Numbered from the stretch's first letter, positions 52,654-62,031 are shown. The stretch is DNA of 64,000 nucleotides from Jeotgalibaca porci (GCF_011299095.1 NZ_CP049889.1:1530501-1594500); one strand, 5' to 3'. Notes: a model not told the origin generated them from the letters alone. Made by a program: numbers and translations.

Positions 52654-53487
52654 ATGAGTAGACCAGAAGTAGGAAAAAGTGTAAAAACAGGTAACTTTAC
52701 AACGAACTATCTAGAAGTAGGAGAAAAGAATGGCGGTACACCGTTACTATTCATTCACGGATCAGGCCCAGGTGTTTCAGCGTATGCTAACTGGCGTTTA
52801 GTATTGCCACTATTAGAAGATGTGGCACACGTGTATGCAATGGATATGATCGGCTTCGGTTTCTCAGACAAACCGACAGGTGCTGAAGTAGATTATGGTA
52901 AAGAACTGTGGACTCAACAGATTATCGATTTCTTGGATGCACTGGATATCGAAAAAGTAATTCTAGTTGGTAACTCGTTCGGTGGTTCGTTATCCTTCTC
53001 AACAGCTCTAAAAGTTCCAGACCGTGTTGAAAAGATTATTACAATGGGAGCAATGGGGCCACAAGGACAAATTCCATACGGATTAGACCAAGTTTGGGGT
53101 TACAAAGGAACAGAAGAGCATATGGTTGAATTGATCGACTTGTTCACTTACGACAAGAAATTTGCAACGAAAGAATTGGCGCATGTACGTTACGAAGCGT
53201 CAATGGAAGAAGGATTCCATGAAGCGTTTAGCTCCATGTTCCCACATCCACGCCAACCATCCGTTGATAACCTTTCGTTCCCGGATGAGACGTTCAAGAA
53301 GATTGAACATCAAACATTACTGGTACACGGTCGCGAAGATGCCGTTGTTCCAGTAACAAACTCAGAGCGTTTGATTCACTTGCTGCCAAACGCAGAGCTG
53401 CATATTTTCGGCGGCTGCGGACACTGGACGCAAATTGAGAAATCAGAAGAGTTTGCAACGCTGGTTAAGAATTTTATTAAGAAATAA
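52654..53487 (+). CDS. Alpha/beta hydrolase, meta-cleavage product hydrolase-like
   Basis: A 277-aa enzyme of the MhpC/XylF type. The oxyanion region is FIHGSGPGVSAYANWR, the nucleophile Ser in LVGNSFGGSLS, Asp in HGREDAVVPV and His in GCGHWTQIEK. In meta-cleavage pathways such enzymes hydrolyse the ring-fission product made by catechol 2,3-dioxygenase. The gene next door is a dead dioxygenase of that kind, so this is probably the leftover partner. It may have been kept for another substrate. Strong TTTAGGAGGAATAAT site. Confidence 0.8.
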   Translation: MSRPEVGKSVKTGNFTTNYLEVGEKNGGTPLLFIHGSGPGVSAYANWRLVLPLLEDVAHVYAMDMIGFGFSDKPTGAEVDYGKELWTQQIIDFLDALDIEKVILVGNSFGGSLSFSTALKVPDRVEKIITMGAMGPQGQIPYGLDQVWGYKGTEEHMVELIDLFTYDKKFATKELAHVRYEASMEEGFHEAFSSMFPHPRQPSVDNLSFPDETFKKIEHQTLLVHGREDAVVPVTNSERLIHLLPNAELHIFGGCGHWTQIEKSEEFATLVKNFIKK

Positions 53488-53501
53488 TAGTGAGTGATTT
53501 C

Positions 53502-53536
53502 GAAAGAGGCTGGGATTAATTTTCAGCTTCTTTTTG
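53502..53536 (+). terminator. Terminator of the hydrolase gene
   Basis: Imperfect stem GAGGCTGgga / ttttCAGCTTC followed by TTTTTG. Confidence 0.5.
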
Positions 53537-53718
53537 TTGCTCTTTATTAAGGGTGTGTGAATATAAATAAATTGTAACAAGAGCGATGACGTGCTTTCTA
53601 AGTCGTTAGCAAGCCATCTGAATTTAGAAAACGTTTCAATAACCGTCAATTCAAGTTGTACTAAACTTGCGACTTTTGCAAATAAGTGCAAAAGGAAAGG
53701 AAATACGGCAAAATAACT

Positions 53719-53747
53719 TTGCTGTTTAAAGGGTTTTCCGTTACAAT
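53719..53747 (+). promoter_or_regulatory. Promoter of the second GH3 gene
   Basis: TTGCTG, 17-base spacer, TACAAT. Confidence 0.6.
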
Positions 53748-53781
53748 TTATTTATAACAAACTGAAGGGAGTTCAAATATA

Positions 53782-55542
53782 ATGAGAGTAGATTTAACAG
53801 CAAAGCCTTATAACTTGTCGGCAGAAGACATCAAATGGGTTGAACAGACAATCGCTGGTATGACTGAAGAGGAAAAAATCGGTCAATTATTCATCAATAT
53901 GGGAGCTGAGCGTACTGAAGAGTATTTAACAGGCGTTCTGAACACGTATCACATCGGAGGGGTTCGTTACAACCCAGGTAAAGCTGATGAAGTTTACGAA
54001 CAAAACAAGATTCTTCAAGAGAACAGTAAGATTCCAATGCTAATCGCTGCCAACACAGAAATGGGTGGTAACGGTGCTGCAACTGATGGAACTTACATCG
54101 GTAACGAAATCAAAGTTGCTGCTACGAATGATCCAAAATACGCTTACGAATTAGGCCGTGTTTCTGGTGTTGAAGCTGCTGCAATCGGATGTAACTGGAG
54201 TTTCGCACCAATCGTTGACTTGTTACGTAACTGGCGTAACCCAATCATCTCAACGCGTACGTGGGGTGAAGATGTAGACCAAACAATTGAATTGTCATTG
54301 GAATACATGCGTGGAATTCAAGAGAGTGGTATTGCACCAGCTGCAAAACACTTCCCTGGTGACGGAATTGACGAGCGTGACCAACATTTATCAGCTGCTC
54401 CTAACCACTATTCAACTGAAGAGTGGGACGAAACATTTGGTCGTGTTTACGGCTCATTGTTTGAAGCAGGTCTACCGTCTATTATGGCTGGACATATTGC
54501 ACTTCCTTCTTACGTACGTAAATTTAATCCAGACGCAACACTTCAAGAAGCAAACATGCCTGCTACATTAAGCAAAGAAATCTTAACAGATTTGTTGCGT
54601 GAGCAAATGGGCTTCAACGGTGTTGTTGTTACTGATGCGAGCCACATGGTTGCGATGACTTCCGTAATGAAACGTAAAGATATGCTTCCACAAGCAATCG
54701 CTGCAGGTTCTGACCTGTTCTTATTCTTCAACGATCCAGACGAAGATTTCCAATGGATGCTAGAAGGCTACAAAAACGGTGTGATTACTGAAGAGCGTTT
54801 GACTGAAGCATTAACACGTATCTTAGGTATGAAAGCAATGCTTGGTCTACACAAAAAAGCGAAGACTGAAATTTTGCCGGCTAAAGAAGAAGCAATGGCT
54901 AAAATTGGTTTGCCAGAAAACTTGGCAATCGCTGAAGAAGTAGCTGACAAAGCAATCACTTTAGTGAAGAACAACGAAAACATTTTCCCAATCTCACCAG
55001 AAACGAAGAAACGCGTTCTACTTGTAGACGTTGCTGGAACAAAAGGTGGATTTGGAGCAATGATTGGGAACAACGAAAAACCATCTGCTAAGATGAAAGA
55101 AATTCTTGAAGCAGAAGGATTCGAAGTTTCAATTTGGGAATCAGCTGAAGAGCGTATCAGTGGTCTACCACTAGAAGAACGTCAAAAAGAATTGCGTAAC
55201 GTTTATGCACAAAAACGTCCAATCGCTGATTTGACTGACAACTATGACTTAATCATTAACTTGGCAGTTGTTAACCCGAATACTGATCAACGTATTCAAT
55301 GGCCAGCTTCGAAAGGTACGCCGGACATTCCGTTCTACGTACACGAAGTACCAACAATTTTTGTATCCTTGCAAGCGCCATTCCATTTGGCTGACGTTCC
55401 GCAAGTACAAACATATATCAACGCATACGATGCTAAAGAAATTACAATGAAAGCATTGGTTGAGAAGTTCTTGGGTCGTTCTGAGTTCGTAGGTGTATCT
55501 CCAGTAGATGCATTCTGTGGCTTCGAAGACACAAAATTCTAA
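53782..55542 (+). CDS. Glycoside hydrolase family 3, NagZ-like
   Basis: A 586-aa GH3 enzyme. Key segments are GQLFINMGAERTEEYLTG, KHFPGDGIDERDQHLSAAPN and GFNGVVVTDASHMVAM with the nucleophile Asp. The D-x-H loop (DERDQH) after KHFPGDG is the NagZ-type catalytic dyad region, pointing to beta-N-acetylglucosaminidase activity. The C-terminal half is an alpha/beta sandwich-like domain absent from short NagZ. Codons are markedly regular, as in a well-expressed gene. No signal peptide, so cytosolic. Strong promoter and terminator; single-gene unit. It shares family but not length with the gene at 25.4 kb. Confidence 0.8.
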   Translation: MRVDLTAKPYNLSAEDIKWVEQTIAGMTEEEKIGQLFINMGAERTEEYLTGVLNTYHIGGVRYNPGKADEVYEQNKILQENSKIPMLIAANTEMGGNGAATDGTYIGNEIKVAATNDPKYAYELGRVSGVEAAAIGCNWSFAPIVDLLRNWRNPIISTRTWGEDVDQTIELSLEYMRGIQESGIAPAAKHFPGDGIDERDQHLSAAPNHYSTEEWDETFGRVYGSLFEAGLPSIMAGHIALPSYVRKFNPDATLQEANMPATLSKEILTDLLREQMGFNGVVVTDASHMVAMTSVMKRKDMLPQAIAAGSDLFLFFNDPDEDFQWMLEGYKNGVITEERLTEALTRILGMKAMLGLHKKAKTEILPAKEEAMAKIGLPENLAIAEEVADKAITLVKNNENIFPISPETKKRVLLVDVAGTKGGFGAMIGNNEKPSAKMKEILEAEGFEVSIWESAEERISGLPLEERQKELRNVYAQKRPIADLTDNYDLIINLAVVNPNTDQRIQWPASKGTPDIPFYVHEVPTIFVSLQAPFHLADVPQVQTYINAYDAKEITMKALVEKFLGRSEFVGVSPVDAFCGFEDTKF

Positions 55543-55556
55543 GATAATAAAATTTT

Positions 55557-55586
55557 CACGGAGTCCTCGTGACTCCGTGTTTTTTG
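55557..55586 (+). terminator. Terminator of the second GH3 gene
   Basis: Perfect stem CACGGAGT / ACTCCGTG with a 7-base loop and a T-run. Confidence 0.85.
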
Positions 55587-55603
55587 TAGTTTTTTTCGCA
55601 AAA

Positions 55604-55740
55604 GGCTCACTCAGATCGAAAAGTCAGTTTGAGTGAGCTGTTTTTTTCTCAAAAGGCTCACTCAGGGCTAAAAATCGGTTTGAGTGAGCTTTTTTTTCTC
55701 AAAAGGCTCACTCAGATCGAAAAATCAGTTTGAGTGAGCT
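55604..55740. repeat. Three tandem terminator-like hairpins, family C
   Basis: Copies at 55604-55639, 55655-55690 and 55705-55740, period 50-51 bases. Each has arms GGCTCACTCA / TGAGTGAGC(T), a loop with CGAAAA or CTAAAA, and the first two are followed by T-runs. Related by design to 7193-7230 and 27884-27927. Confidence 0.8.
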
Positions 55741-55872
55741 GTTTAGTAAAGTGAGTACTGATTGGTGCTTCATTCCCCATTCTGGTTCTTTAAGCGGGAA
55801 TCTATTAGAATGATGGCAAATATGCTAAACTATACAAAAGTAAGTAGAATGTGAGATGGGAAGGTTGAGGGC

Positions 55873-56943
55873 ATGGAGAAATATAGAATCAATCCAGATA
55901 ATGGTCTGGAATTTGGAATTTACACGTTAGGGGATCATTTGGCGAACCCAAATACCGGTGAAAGGATTTCGGCCCAACAGCGGATTCAGGAGATTATTGA
56001 ATTTGCTAAACTTGCTGATCAGGCGGGAATCGATTTCTTTAGTGTGGGCGAGAGCCATCAAGAATATTTTGCAACGCAGGCACATACGGTCGTGCTTTCT
56101 GCAATCGCACAAGCAACGAAAAACATTAAAATAGGAAGTTCCTCAACGATTATTAGTACATCTGATCCCGTTCGTGTTTACGAAGATTTTGCAACGTTGG
56201 ACTTAATCTCCAATGGTCGTGCGGAGATTATTGCGGGGCGTGCATCGCGGATCGGATTATTTGAGTTGTTAGGCTACGATTTGCGTGACTACGAGGAATT
56301 GTTTGAAGAGAAATTTGAACTCCTTTTGAAATTAAATGAAGAAGAAGTTGTGAACTGGGAAGGGCAGTTCCGCGCACCATTACGCAATGCGCAAATCTTG
56401 CCACGACCAAAAAATGGAAGTTTGCCGATTTGGCGTGCTGTGGGTGGTGCCCCGGCTAGTGCGATTAAAGCCGGTTATGCAGGTGTGCCGATGTTCTTGG
56501 CAATGTTGGGCGGACCCGCTTCACACTTTAAAAATTCAGTGGATGCATATCGTGAAGCAGCGCGACGAAGCGGTTTTGATCCGAGCGAGTTACCGGTCGC
56601 AACAGCGGGATTTTTCTTTGCGGCCGATACAACGCAACAGGCGCAGCGTGATTACTATTCCCATATTAATGAAGGGATGAAGTTAACCAACGGAAGCGGC
56701 TTTCCTAAGCAGCAATTTGCGCAAGGTGCGGATCCCCGCGATATCATGAACGTCGGGAGTCCACAACAAATTATTGAAAAAATACTTTATCAACATGAGA
56801 TGTTTGGACACCAACGTTATATTGCACAGATGGATTTTGGCGGTGTACCATTTGATAAGTTAATGCGAAATATTGAGTTAATCGGAAATGAGATTTTACC
56901 AGCGATTAAAAAATATACGAAAAAAGACAAGGGGAATGACTAG
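55873..56943 (+). CDS. LLM-class flavin-dependent oxidoreductase
   Basis: A 356-aa bacterial luciferase-like monooxygenase. Typical features are FGIYTLGDHLANPNTGE, IDFFSVGESHQEYFATQA and the GSSSTIISTSDPVRVYEDFA strand-loop, then a conserved MLGGPASHFKNSVDAYREAA. It needs reduced FMN, supplied by the adjacent FMN reductase, whose start immediately follows its stop. Substrate unknown; the enzyme might oxidise an alkane, amine or sulfur compound. GGGAAGGTTGAGG site upstream. Confidence 0.8.
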   Translation: MEKYRINPDNGLEFGIYTLGDHLANPNTGERISAQQRIQEIIEFAKLADQAGIDFFSVGESHQEYFATQAHTVVLSAIAQATKNIKIGSSSTIISTSDPVRVYEDFATLDLISNGRAEIIAGRASRIGLFELLGYDLRDYEELFEEKFELLLKLNEEEVVNWEGQFRAPLRNAQILPRPKNGSLPIWRAVGGAPASAIKAGYAGVPMFLAMLGGPASHFKNSVDAYREAARRSGFDPSELPVATAGFFFAADTTQQAQRDYYSHINEGMKLTNGSGFPKQQFAQGADPRDIMNVGSPQQIIEKILYQHEMFGHQRYIAQMDFGGVPFDKLMRNIELIGNEILPAIKKYTKKDKGND

Positions 56944-57510
56944 ATGCGAGTAGTTGTTTTGTCCGGGTCAAATGTGGGAACGAAGACGCGGACGGCGATG
57001 AATTATACCGTCGCTGAAATAGAAAAAAATTATCCGGATAGTGAAATCACGCTACTGGATTTAGCAGAATATCAGATGCAGTTCAGTGATGGACGGAACT
57101 ATCTCGAGTACGAAGGAGATACAAAATATATTGCTGAAACAGTGATGAACGCAGATGCGCTGATTATCGGAACGCCTATTTTCCAGGCTTCGATTCCGGC
57201 ATCTTTGAAAAATGTTTTTGATTTATTACCGGAGAAAGCGTTGCGTGATAAGGTTGTCAGCATGGTTGTTACGGCTGGATCTCCGAAGCACTACTTGATT
57301 GCTGAACAACAATTGCGACCGATTCTTTCTTACATGAAGGCACAGCTTGTCCACACGTACGTCTTTATCGAAGAAAAGGATTTCTACCGCAATGAAATTA
57401 TTAACGATGATATTATTTTCCGTCTTCAACGTCTGGTTGAAGATACGATGGTCTTGACCGAAACGTATCAAACAATTTGGGAAGCCAAAGAAGCCGAATA
57501 CGGGTTCTAA
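56944..57510 (+). CDS. NADPH-dependent FMN reductase
   Basis: A 188-aa flavodoxin-like protein. The flavin-binding loop is VLSGSNVGTKTRTAMNY at the N-terminus, IIGTPIFQASIPASLKNVFD holds the second flavin site. It supplies reduced FMN to the LLM monooxygenase encoded just upstream; the genes abut and share the RBS AAGGGGAATGAC in the end of the first. A terminator follows. Confidence 0.85.
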   Translation: MRVVVLSGSNVGTKTRTAMNYTVAEIEKNYPDSEITLLDLAEYQMQFSDGRNYLEYEGDTKYIAETVMNADALIIGTPIFQASIPASLKNVFDLLPEKALRDKVVSMVVTAGSPKHYLIAEQQLRPILSYMKAQLVHTYVFIEEKDFYRNEIINDDIIFRLQRLVEDTMVLTETYQTIWEAKEAEYGF

Positions 57511-57512
57511 TG

Positions 57513-57542
57513 AAAGAAGCGCTGTTGTGGCGCTTCTTTTAT
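57513..57542 (+). terminator. Terminator of the LLM/FMN reductase operon
   Basis: Stem AAAGAAGCGC / GCGCTTCTTT with a 7-base loop and TTTATTT. Confidence 0.8.
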
Positions 57543-57723
57543 TTGGAGAAAATTTAACACAAAGAAACGAATTAGAACTATTCAGCTGTTATATAACAAA
57601 CTTATATATCGTTATACTGTCTTAAAACAAAATTAATCACACTATCCATTGCTAATAGGGGCGGGCGGTGCTAAAATTAAGACAATTTTTTAGTTTTGTT
57701 TGGTGGAGAAAGGAAGCGTAAAG

Positions 57724-58218
57724 ATGACTAAAGAGGCAAAAGAAAAAATTCTAAAAATAATTGAGAAAAATAGCCGTTTAACGAATGTGGATATCGCGGT
57801 AATGTTGGATTTGGATCCAATGGATGTGGCGACGGCCCTGAAACAAATGGAAGAAGATAAAGTAATTTGCGGCTACCATACCCTGGTAAACTGGGACAAA
57901 GCTGCAGATGATGAAGTCTCTGCCGTCATCGAGTTGAAAGTGAATCCGCAGCGTGGAGCAGGATTTGATAAGATTGCCGAACGGGTGTACCAATATCCGG
58001 AAGTGGATGCTGTTTATTTGATGTCAGGCGCATATGATTTACTTGTCGAAATGCGAAAAGCACCGATGAAGGAAATCGCTGGATTTGTGGCGAACCGTCT
58101 CTCTACAATCGATGAAGTGCAATCAACCGCGACACATTTTATTCTAAAACGCTATAAAGATCACGGTACCTTATTTGTTTCGGAAGATCGTGACAAACGG
58201 ATGGTGGTTTCACCGTGA
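57724..58218 (+). CDS. Lrp/AsnC-family regulator
   Basis: A 164-aa Lrp-type protein. The N-terminal HTH covers residues ~5-55 (LTNVDIAVMLDLDPMDVATA) and the C-terminal ligand-binding RAM domain begins EVSAVIELKVNPQRGAGFDK. I start at the ATG at 57724 because AAAGGAAG precedes it; a GTG 24 bases earlier has a poor context. It overlaps the aminotransferase by 4 bases (GTGA), so the regulator and enzyme are translationally coupled and the ligand is probably an amino acid. Confidence 0.85.
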   Translation: MTKEAKEKILKIIEKNSRLTNVDIAVMLDLDPMDVATALKQMEEDKVICGYHTLVNWDKAADDEVSAVIELKVNPQRGAGFDKIAERVYQYPEVDAVYLMSGAYDLLVEMRKAPMKEIAGFVANRLSTIDEVQSTATHFILKRYKDHGTLFVSEDRDKRMVVSP

Positions 58219-59381
58219 GAAATCCGTTAAATCAAAAAGTTCAAGCAATTAAACCATCCGGTATTCGCCGTTTTTTTGAAATTGCGAATGAAATTCCCGG
58301 TGTTATTTCTTTAGGTGTGGGAGAACCCGACTTCGACACGCCTTGGGTTATTCGTGAAGAGGGGATGTATACCCTCCAAAAAGGGTTTACTTTTTATACG
58401 GCAAATGCCGGTCTGATGGAACTCCGTCAAGAAATCAGTAACTATCTTTACCGGAAATACAACCTTTCTTACAGTGCGAAAGATGAAGTTTTGGTAACTG
58501 TCGGGGGAAGTGAAGCGATTGATTTGGCGTTGCGCGCAATGTTGGATCCGGGCGATGAAGTGATTGTTCCGGAGCCTAGCTACGTTTCATATGTTCCATG
58601 TGTCGTGTTGGCGGACGGGGTTCCGGTTACGATTCCGTTGCAGGAAGCGCACCAATTCCGCCTGCAACCAGAAGAACTGGAAGCAGCCATTACACCAAAA
58701 ACTAAAATGGTCGTTCTTTCCTATCCGAATAATCCAACCGGTGCGATTATGAATCAGGAAGATTTGGAAGCTATTGCAAAAGTGATTATTGATAATGATT
58801 TGTATGTCATTAGTGATGAAATCTATAGTGAATTATCCTATCAGGAAGAGCATATCAGTATCGCATCTCTGCCAGGGATGCACGAACGAACAATCGTAAT
58901 CAATGGTTTTTCGAAAGCATTTGCGATGACCGGATGGCGTCTCGGCTATGCAGCAGGTCCGAAAGTGATTTTGGAAGAAATGACGAAAATTCATCAATTT
59001 GCGATTATGGCGGCACCGACTTCCAGCCAGTATGCCGGTATTGCAGCATTACGAGACTGTGACCGAGAAGTTCAAGAAATGCGTGAGAGTTACAATCAAC
59101 GCCGTCGTTATTTGATGAATGCTTTGAAAGAGTTAAATCTCCCTTGTTTTGAACCTTATGGTGCTTTTTACGTCTTTCCAAATATTTCAGAATTCGGCAT
59201 GACTTCGGAAGAATTTGCGACACAATTAGTGTTGGAAGAGAAAGTAGCCGTCGTTCCGGGAAGTGCCTTTGGAGATTCCGGCGAAGGGTTCATTCGGATT
59301 TCATATGCCTATTCGATTGAAGAGTTGCGTGAGGCCTTCTTACGTGTCGGTCATTTTATCGAACGCTTACGTAATCAATAA
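58215..59381 (+). CDS. PLP-dependent class I/II aminotransferase
   Basis: A 388-aa fold-type I aminotransferase. The lysine for PLP is in NGFSKAFAMTGWRLGYAAG and the phosphate loop in LGVGEPDFDTPWVIREEG. It starts at GTG in a GTGA overlap with the Lrp gene. The sequence resembles PatA/AraT-type enzymes, so branched or aromatic amino acids are likely donors; the exact one cannot be read from sequence. The SYPNNPTGAIMNQEDLEAIA segment is standard. Coupling to an Lrp-type regulator supports an amino acid catabolic or interconversion role. Confidence 0.85.
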   Translation: MRNPLNQKVQAIKPSGIRRFFEIANEIPGVISLGVGEPDFDTPWVIREEGMYTLQKGFTFYTANAGLMELRQEISNYLYRKYNLSYSAKDEVLVTVGGSEAIDLALRAMLDPGDEVIVPEPSYVSYVPCVVLADGVPVTIPLQEAHQFRLQPEELEAAITPKTKMVVLSYPNNPTGAIMNQEDLEAIAKVIIDNDLYVISDEIYSELSYQEEHISIASLPGMHERTIVINGFSKAFAMTGWRLGYAAGPKVILEEMTKIHQFAIMAAPTSSQYAGIAALRDCDREVQEMRESYNQRRRYLMNALKELNLPCFEPYGAFYVFPNISEFGMTSEEFATQLVLEEKVAVVPGSAFGDSGEGFIRISYAYSIEELREAFLRVGHFIERLRNQ

Positions 59382-59416
59382 AGTTCAGTAAACATGAACT
59401 TCGTTACTAAACGTCG

Positions 59417-59422
59417 TATAAT
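59417..59422 (+). promoter_or_regulatory. Candidate -10 of yidD
   Basis: Perfect TATAAT about 23 bases before the yidD start. The -35 (TGAACT, 16 bases upstream) is weak. Confidence 0.35.
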
Positions 59423-59444
59423 AAAGACAGAAAGGGCGGTCACA

Positions 59445-59756
59445 ATGAAAAAGATATTAATCAAAGGTGTAAGAGGCTACCAAAAGAATATTTCGCCTCT
59501 CTTTCCGCCGAGTTGTCGTTATTATCCGACGTGTTCTACTTATATGATTCAGGCAATTGAAACGCACGGTGCGGCCAAAGGAACGTTAATGGGGACAGCA
59601 CGGATTCTGCGTTGCCAACCATTTGTTAATGGGGGTTTTGATCCCGTACCGAAGAAATTTACGTTACGCAGAAATCCCAACGCGGATGAACAACTCATCG
59701 CGATGCGCGAGGAAATGGAAAAGCGAGTAGAGTCTGATTTGAAAAAAATGTCATGA
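59445..59756 (+). CDS. yidD: Membrane protein insertion efficiency factor YidD
   Basis: A 103-aa YidD protein that assists membrane protein insertion with YidC. The family signature [21 protein letters not shown] with its paired cysteines is present, along with [17 protein letters not shown]. The start at 59445 follows AAAGGGCGG; the frame is open 51 bases further upstream but without a ribosome site. Length and motif are typical. The C-terminal extension ([17 protein letters not shown]) is charged. Confidence 0.9.
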   Translation: MKKILIKGVRGYQKNISPLFPPSCRYYPTCSTYMIQAIETHGAAKGTLMGTARILRCQPFVNGGFDPVPKKFTLRRNPNADEQLIAMREEMEKRVESDLKKMS

Positions 59757-59758
59757 AT

Positions 59759-59805
59759 AAATGGTTGTGTTTATCTATTAAGGATAAATACAATCATTTT
59801 TTTTC
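59759..59805 (+). terminator. Terminator of yidD
   Basis: Stem AATGGTTGTGTTTATC / GATAAATACAATCATT with a T-run of eight. Confidence 0.8.
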
Positions 59806-59832
59806 ATTTAGGGAGTATCTTTGATAGGGGCA

Positions 59833-59872
59833 GAAAAACAGGACTCTCGTAATCTTTCGAGAGTCCTGTTTC
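59833..59872 (-). terminator. Terminator of the NatAB-like operon
   Basis: Minus-strand stem AAACAGGACTCTCG / CGAGAGTCCTGTTT followed by TTCTG. Confidence 0.8.
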
Positions 59873-59879
59873 ATTTAAA

Positions 59880-61139
59880 TTAATTTTTCCCGCTTGCTCT
59901 GTCATTTCGAATGCTCCGAATAGAAGTCTGAACCGTTTTAAACATCCCGGCATCTGAGTAGATCAGGACGTTTGAACGATACAACATCATTGAAATGAAA
60001 GTGATGAGGACCGTAAAAGCAAACATAACGACCATCGAAATTCCAATTTCAGAGGCGCCGGCTGTTTCAGAGGCGATTCGGAATGGCATAATGAATGGTG
60101 TGAATAAAGGAATGTGGGAACCAATTTTAATAATCGGGTGTGTCGTATTCACAAGCGCGAACATCCCACCGTAAAAGCCCATTAAGGCGATAAATACGAT
60201 TGGTGTAACGGCTTTGGATACATCCTCAATTTTCGAAACAAGTGAACCTAGGAACGCAGCGATAACGGCGTATAGGAAAATTCCCATTACAAAATAGTAC
60301 ATGGAAACGCCGATGACAGCGCGAAGCGTTTGGAAAATATCGATTCCTTCCGGCATAAGATTCTTCACAACATCGAATTGGAAGGCGATGATACCCATCA
60401 ATGCATAGAAGCCAATTTGTGTTAAACAAATGAAGAAAATCGCTGTGAGTTTACCAAAGAAATGGGTTGTAGAATCAACACTGGATAAAATAACTTCCAT
60501 AATCCGGGTGCCTTTTTCAGATGCAATTTCTTCAGCAATGATACTAGAGTACGTCATGATAAACATGAATATTGCAATACTAATGGCATAGGCAGCGCCC
60601 AACTTGATGCCACTTTCGGTTTGATCACCGTAAACAACATTTCCATCTTCGAAAGAAATCGTGTTTGATTCGATAACGGGTGGGGTGGACAACGTACTAA
60701 TATCTTCAGCGGACAAATTTAATTCTTCCGCTTGTAATGTGATTTGTAAGTTGGCGAGCAAAGCTTGAATATAAGTCAAATCAAGTGTTTCACTGTCTGA
60801 TGTATGGATGTAAGAAGCATTGAAAATGCTACCTTCTTGCGCAACCGTTAAGTAGCCGTCCAAACCTTCCAATTCCATTAACTTTTCAGCATCTTCAACA
60901 GATGCTACGCCGGATTCAACAGCATAACTCGTGTTCTCCTGTTGCAGAACTTCCGTTACTTCAGGAGAATCAGAGAAGACCGCGATAGTGGGTACTTCGG
61001 TTTCGATTGTTTCAATGTATTTGAAAATACCACCAATAATAGCTAAAAGGATAATCGGACTCAGCATCATCGTAACGAATCCGAGTGATTTTACATTTTT
61101 ACGATAAACTTGCCCAACGATAACCCAAAATTTACTCAT
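59880..61139 (-). CDS. ABC-2 type permease (NatB/YhaP-like)
   Basis: A 419-aa permease. One N-terminal helix (FVTMMLSPIILLAIIGGIF), a large extracellular domain (residues ~40-190) and about five C-terminal helices match the ABC2_membrane_3/YhaP group. The extracellular domain has the EEIASEKGTRIMEVILSS segment typical for this group just before the cluster of helices. The start at 61139 follows AGGTGCGACAC, inside the ATPase gene, which overlaps by 8 bases. Substrate unknown; NatAB moves Na+ in Bacillus. Confidence 0.8.
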   Translation of the reverse strand: MSKFWVIVGQVYRKNVKSLGFVTMMLSPIILLAIIGGIFKYIETIETEVPTIAVFSDSPEVTEVLQQENTSYAVESGVASVEDAEKLMELEGLDGYLTVAQEGSIFNASYIHTSDSETLDLTYIQALLANLQITLQAEELNLSAEDISTLSTPPVIESNTISFEDGNVVYGDQTESGIKLGAAYAISIAIFMFIMTYSSIIAEEIASEKGTRIMEVILSSVDSTTHFFGKLTAIFFICLTQIGFYALMGIIAFQFDVVKNLMPEGIDIFQTLRAVIGVSMYYFVMGIFLYAVIAAFLGSLVSKIEDVSKAVTPIVFIALMGFYGGMFALVNTTHPIIKIGSHIPLFTPFIMPFRIASETAGASEIGISMVVMFAFTVLITFISMMLYRSNVLIYSDAGMFKTVQTSIRSIRNDRASGKN

Positions 61140-62031
61140 GTGTCGCACCTGCTTTCAAACGGAATATTTCATCCAGAGTGGGTGGCTGTTGGCTGAAAGT
61201 AGGGATATAGCCATTTTTAGTCACTTCTGTAAAAATAGCGTGGCCGTAAGATGGATCCTCTAAATCCAGAACTTGGAAGCCATCCGCATTATGGGAAACG
61301 GTCTTAACACCTGGGAGAGCCAATAGTTGGTCATCGCTTAAGGGTGACTCCAAGAAAAGTTTAGTCCGACCGAACTGCTCGCGAATGTCCGTCACGACAC
61401 CTTTTAAAACAACAGAACCGTTTCTTAACATAACTAAATGATCGCAGATATCTTCAACGTTATTCATATTATGACTTGAGAAAATAACACTGGAGCCGTG
61501 CTTACGTAGTTCCTTGATTCCTTCTTCTAACAGGCTGGCATTAACAGGATCCAAGCCACTGAACGGTTCATCCAGAATAATGAGTTTCGGTTCATGTAGC
61601 AAAGTAGAAATGAGTTGGACTTTTTGTTGGTTCCCTTTGGAGAGCGTTTTAACTTTATCCGTTTTCTTACCTTTTACTTGGAACTTATCCATCCAGTAAT
61701 CGATTTTCCCTTTGACATCATTTTTCGACATCCCGCGTAACTGTGCAAAATAAATGAGCTGCTCTTCAATCGAAACCCGTGGATAGAGTCCGCGTTCTTC
61801 TGGTAGGTAACCAATGACATTGTAGTCGTCTTTCGTAAGTGGTTTACCATTCCAGAGGACAGCACCGCTATCTGCAGTCAAAAAATCGAGAATCAAACGA
61901 AAGGTTGTTGTCTTTCCGGCACCGTTTTGGCCAATCATACCCATGATTTCGCCTTCGCGAATTGTAAATGAAACGTCATCCACTGCTTTTAGGCTGCCAA
62001 AGGACTTGTATAGCTGTTTGACTTCTAACAT
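61132..62031 (-). CDS. ABC transporter ATPase (NatA/YhaQ-like)
   Basis: A 299-aa ATPase. Walker A is GQNGAGKTTT, signature LSKGNQQKVQL (altered, as in NatA/YhaQ), Walker B LIILDEPFSGLDP, H-loop VIFSSHNMNN. A C-terminal extension of about 80 residues (LVMLRNGSVVLKGVV then TKLFLESPL) is typical of the group. It is the first gene of the operon with the permease. Confidence 0.85.
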   Translation of the reverse strand: MLEVKQLYKSFGSLKAVDDVSFTIREGEIMGMIGQNGAGKTTTFRLILDFLTADSGAVLWNGKPLTKDDYNVIGYLPEERGLYPRVSIEEQLIYFAQLRGMSKNDVKGKIDYWMDKFQVKGKKTDKVKTLSKGNQQKVQLISTLLHEPKLIILDEPFSGLDPVNASLLEEGIKELRKHGSSVIFSSHNMNNVEDICDHLVMLRNGSVVLKGVVTDIREQFGRTKLFLESPLSDDQLLALPGVKTVSHNADGFQVLDLEDPSYGHAIFTEVTKNGYIPTFSQQPPTLDEIFRLKAGATHE

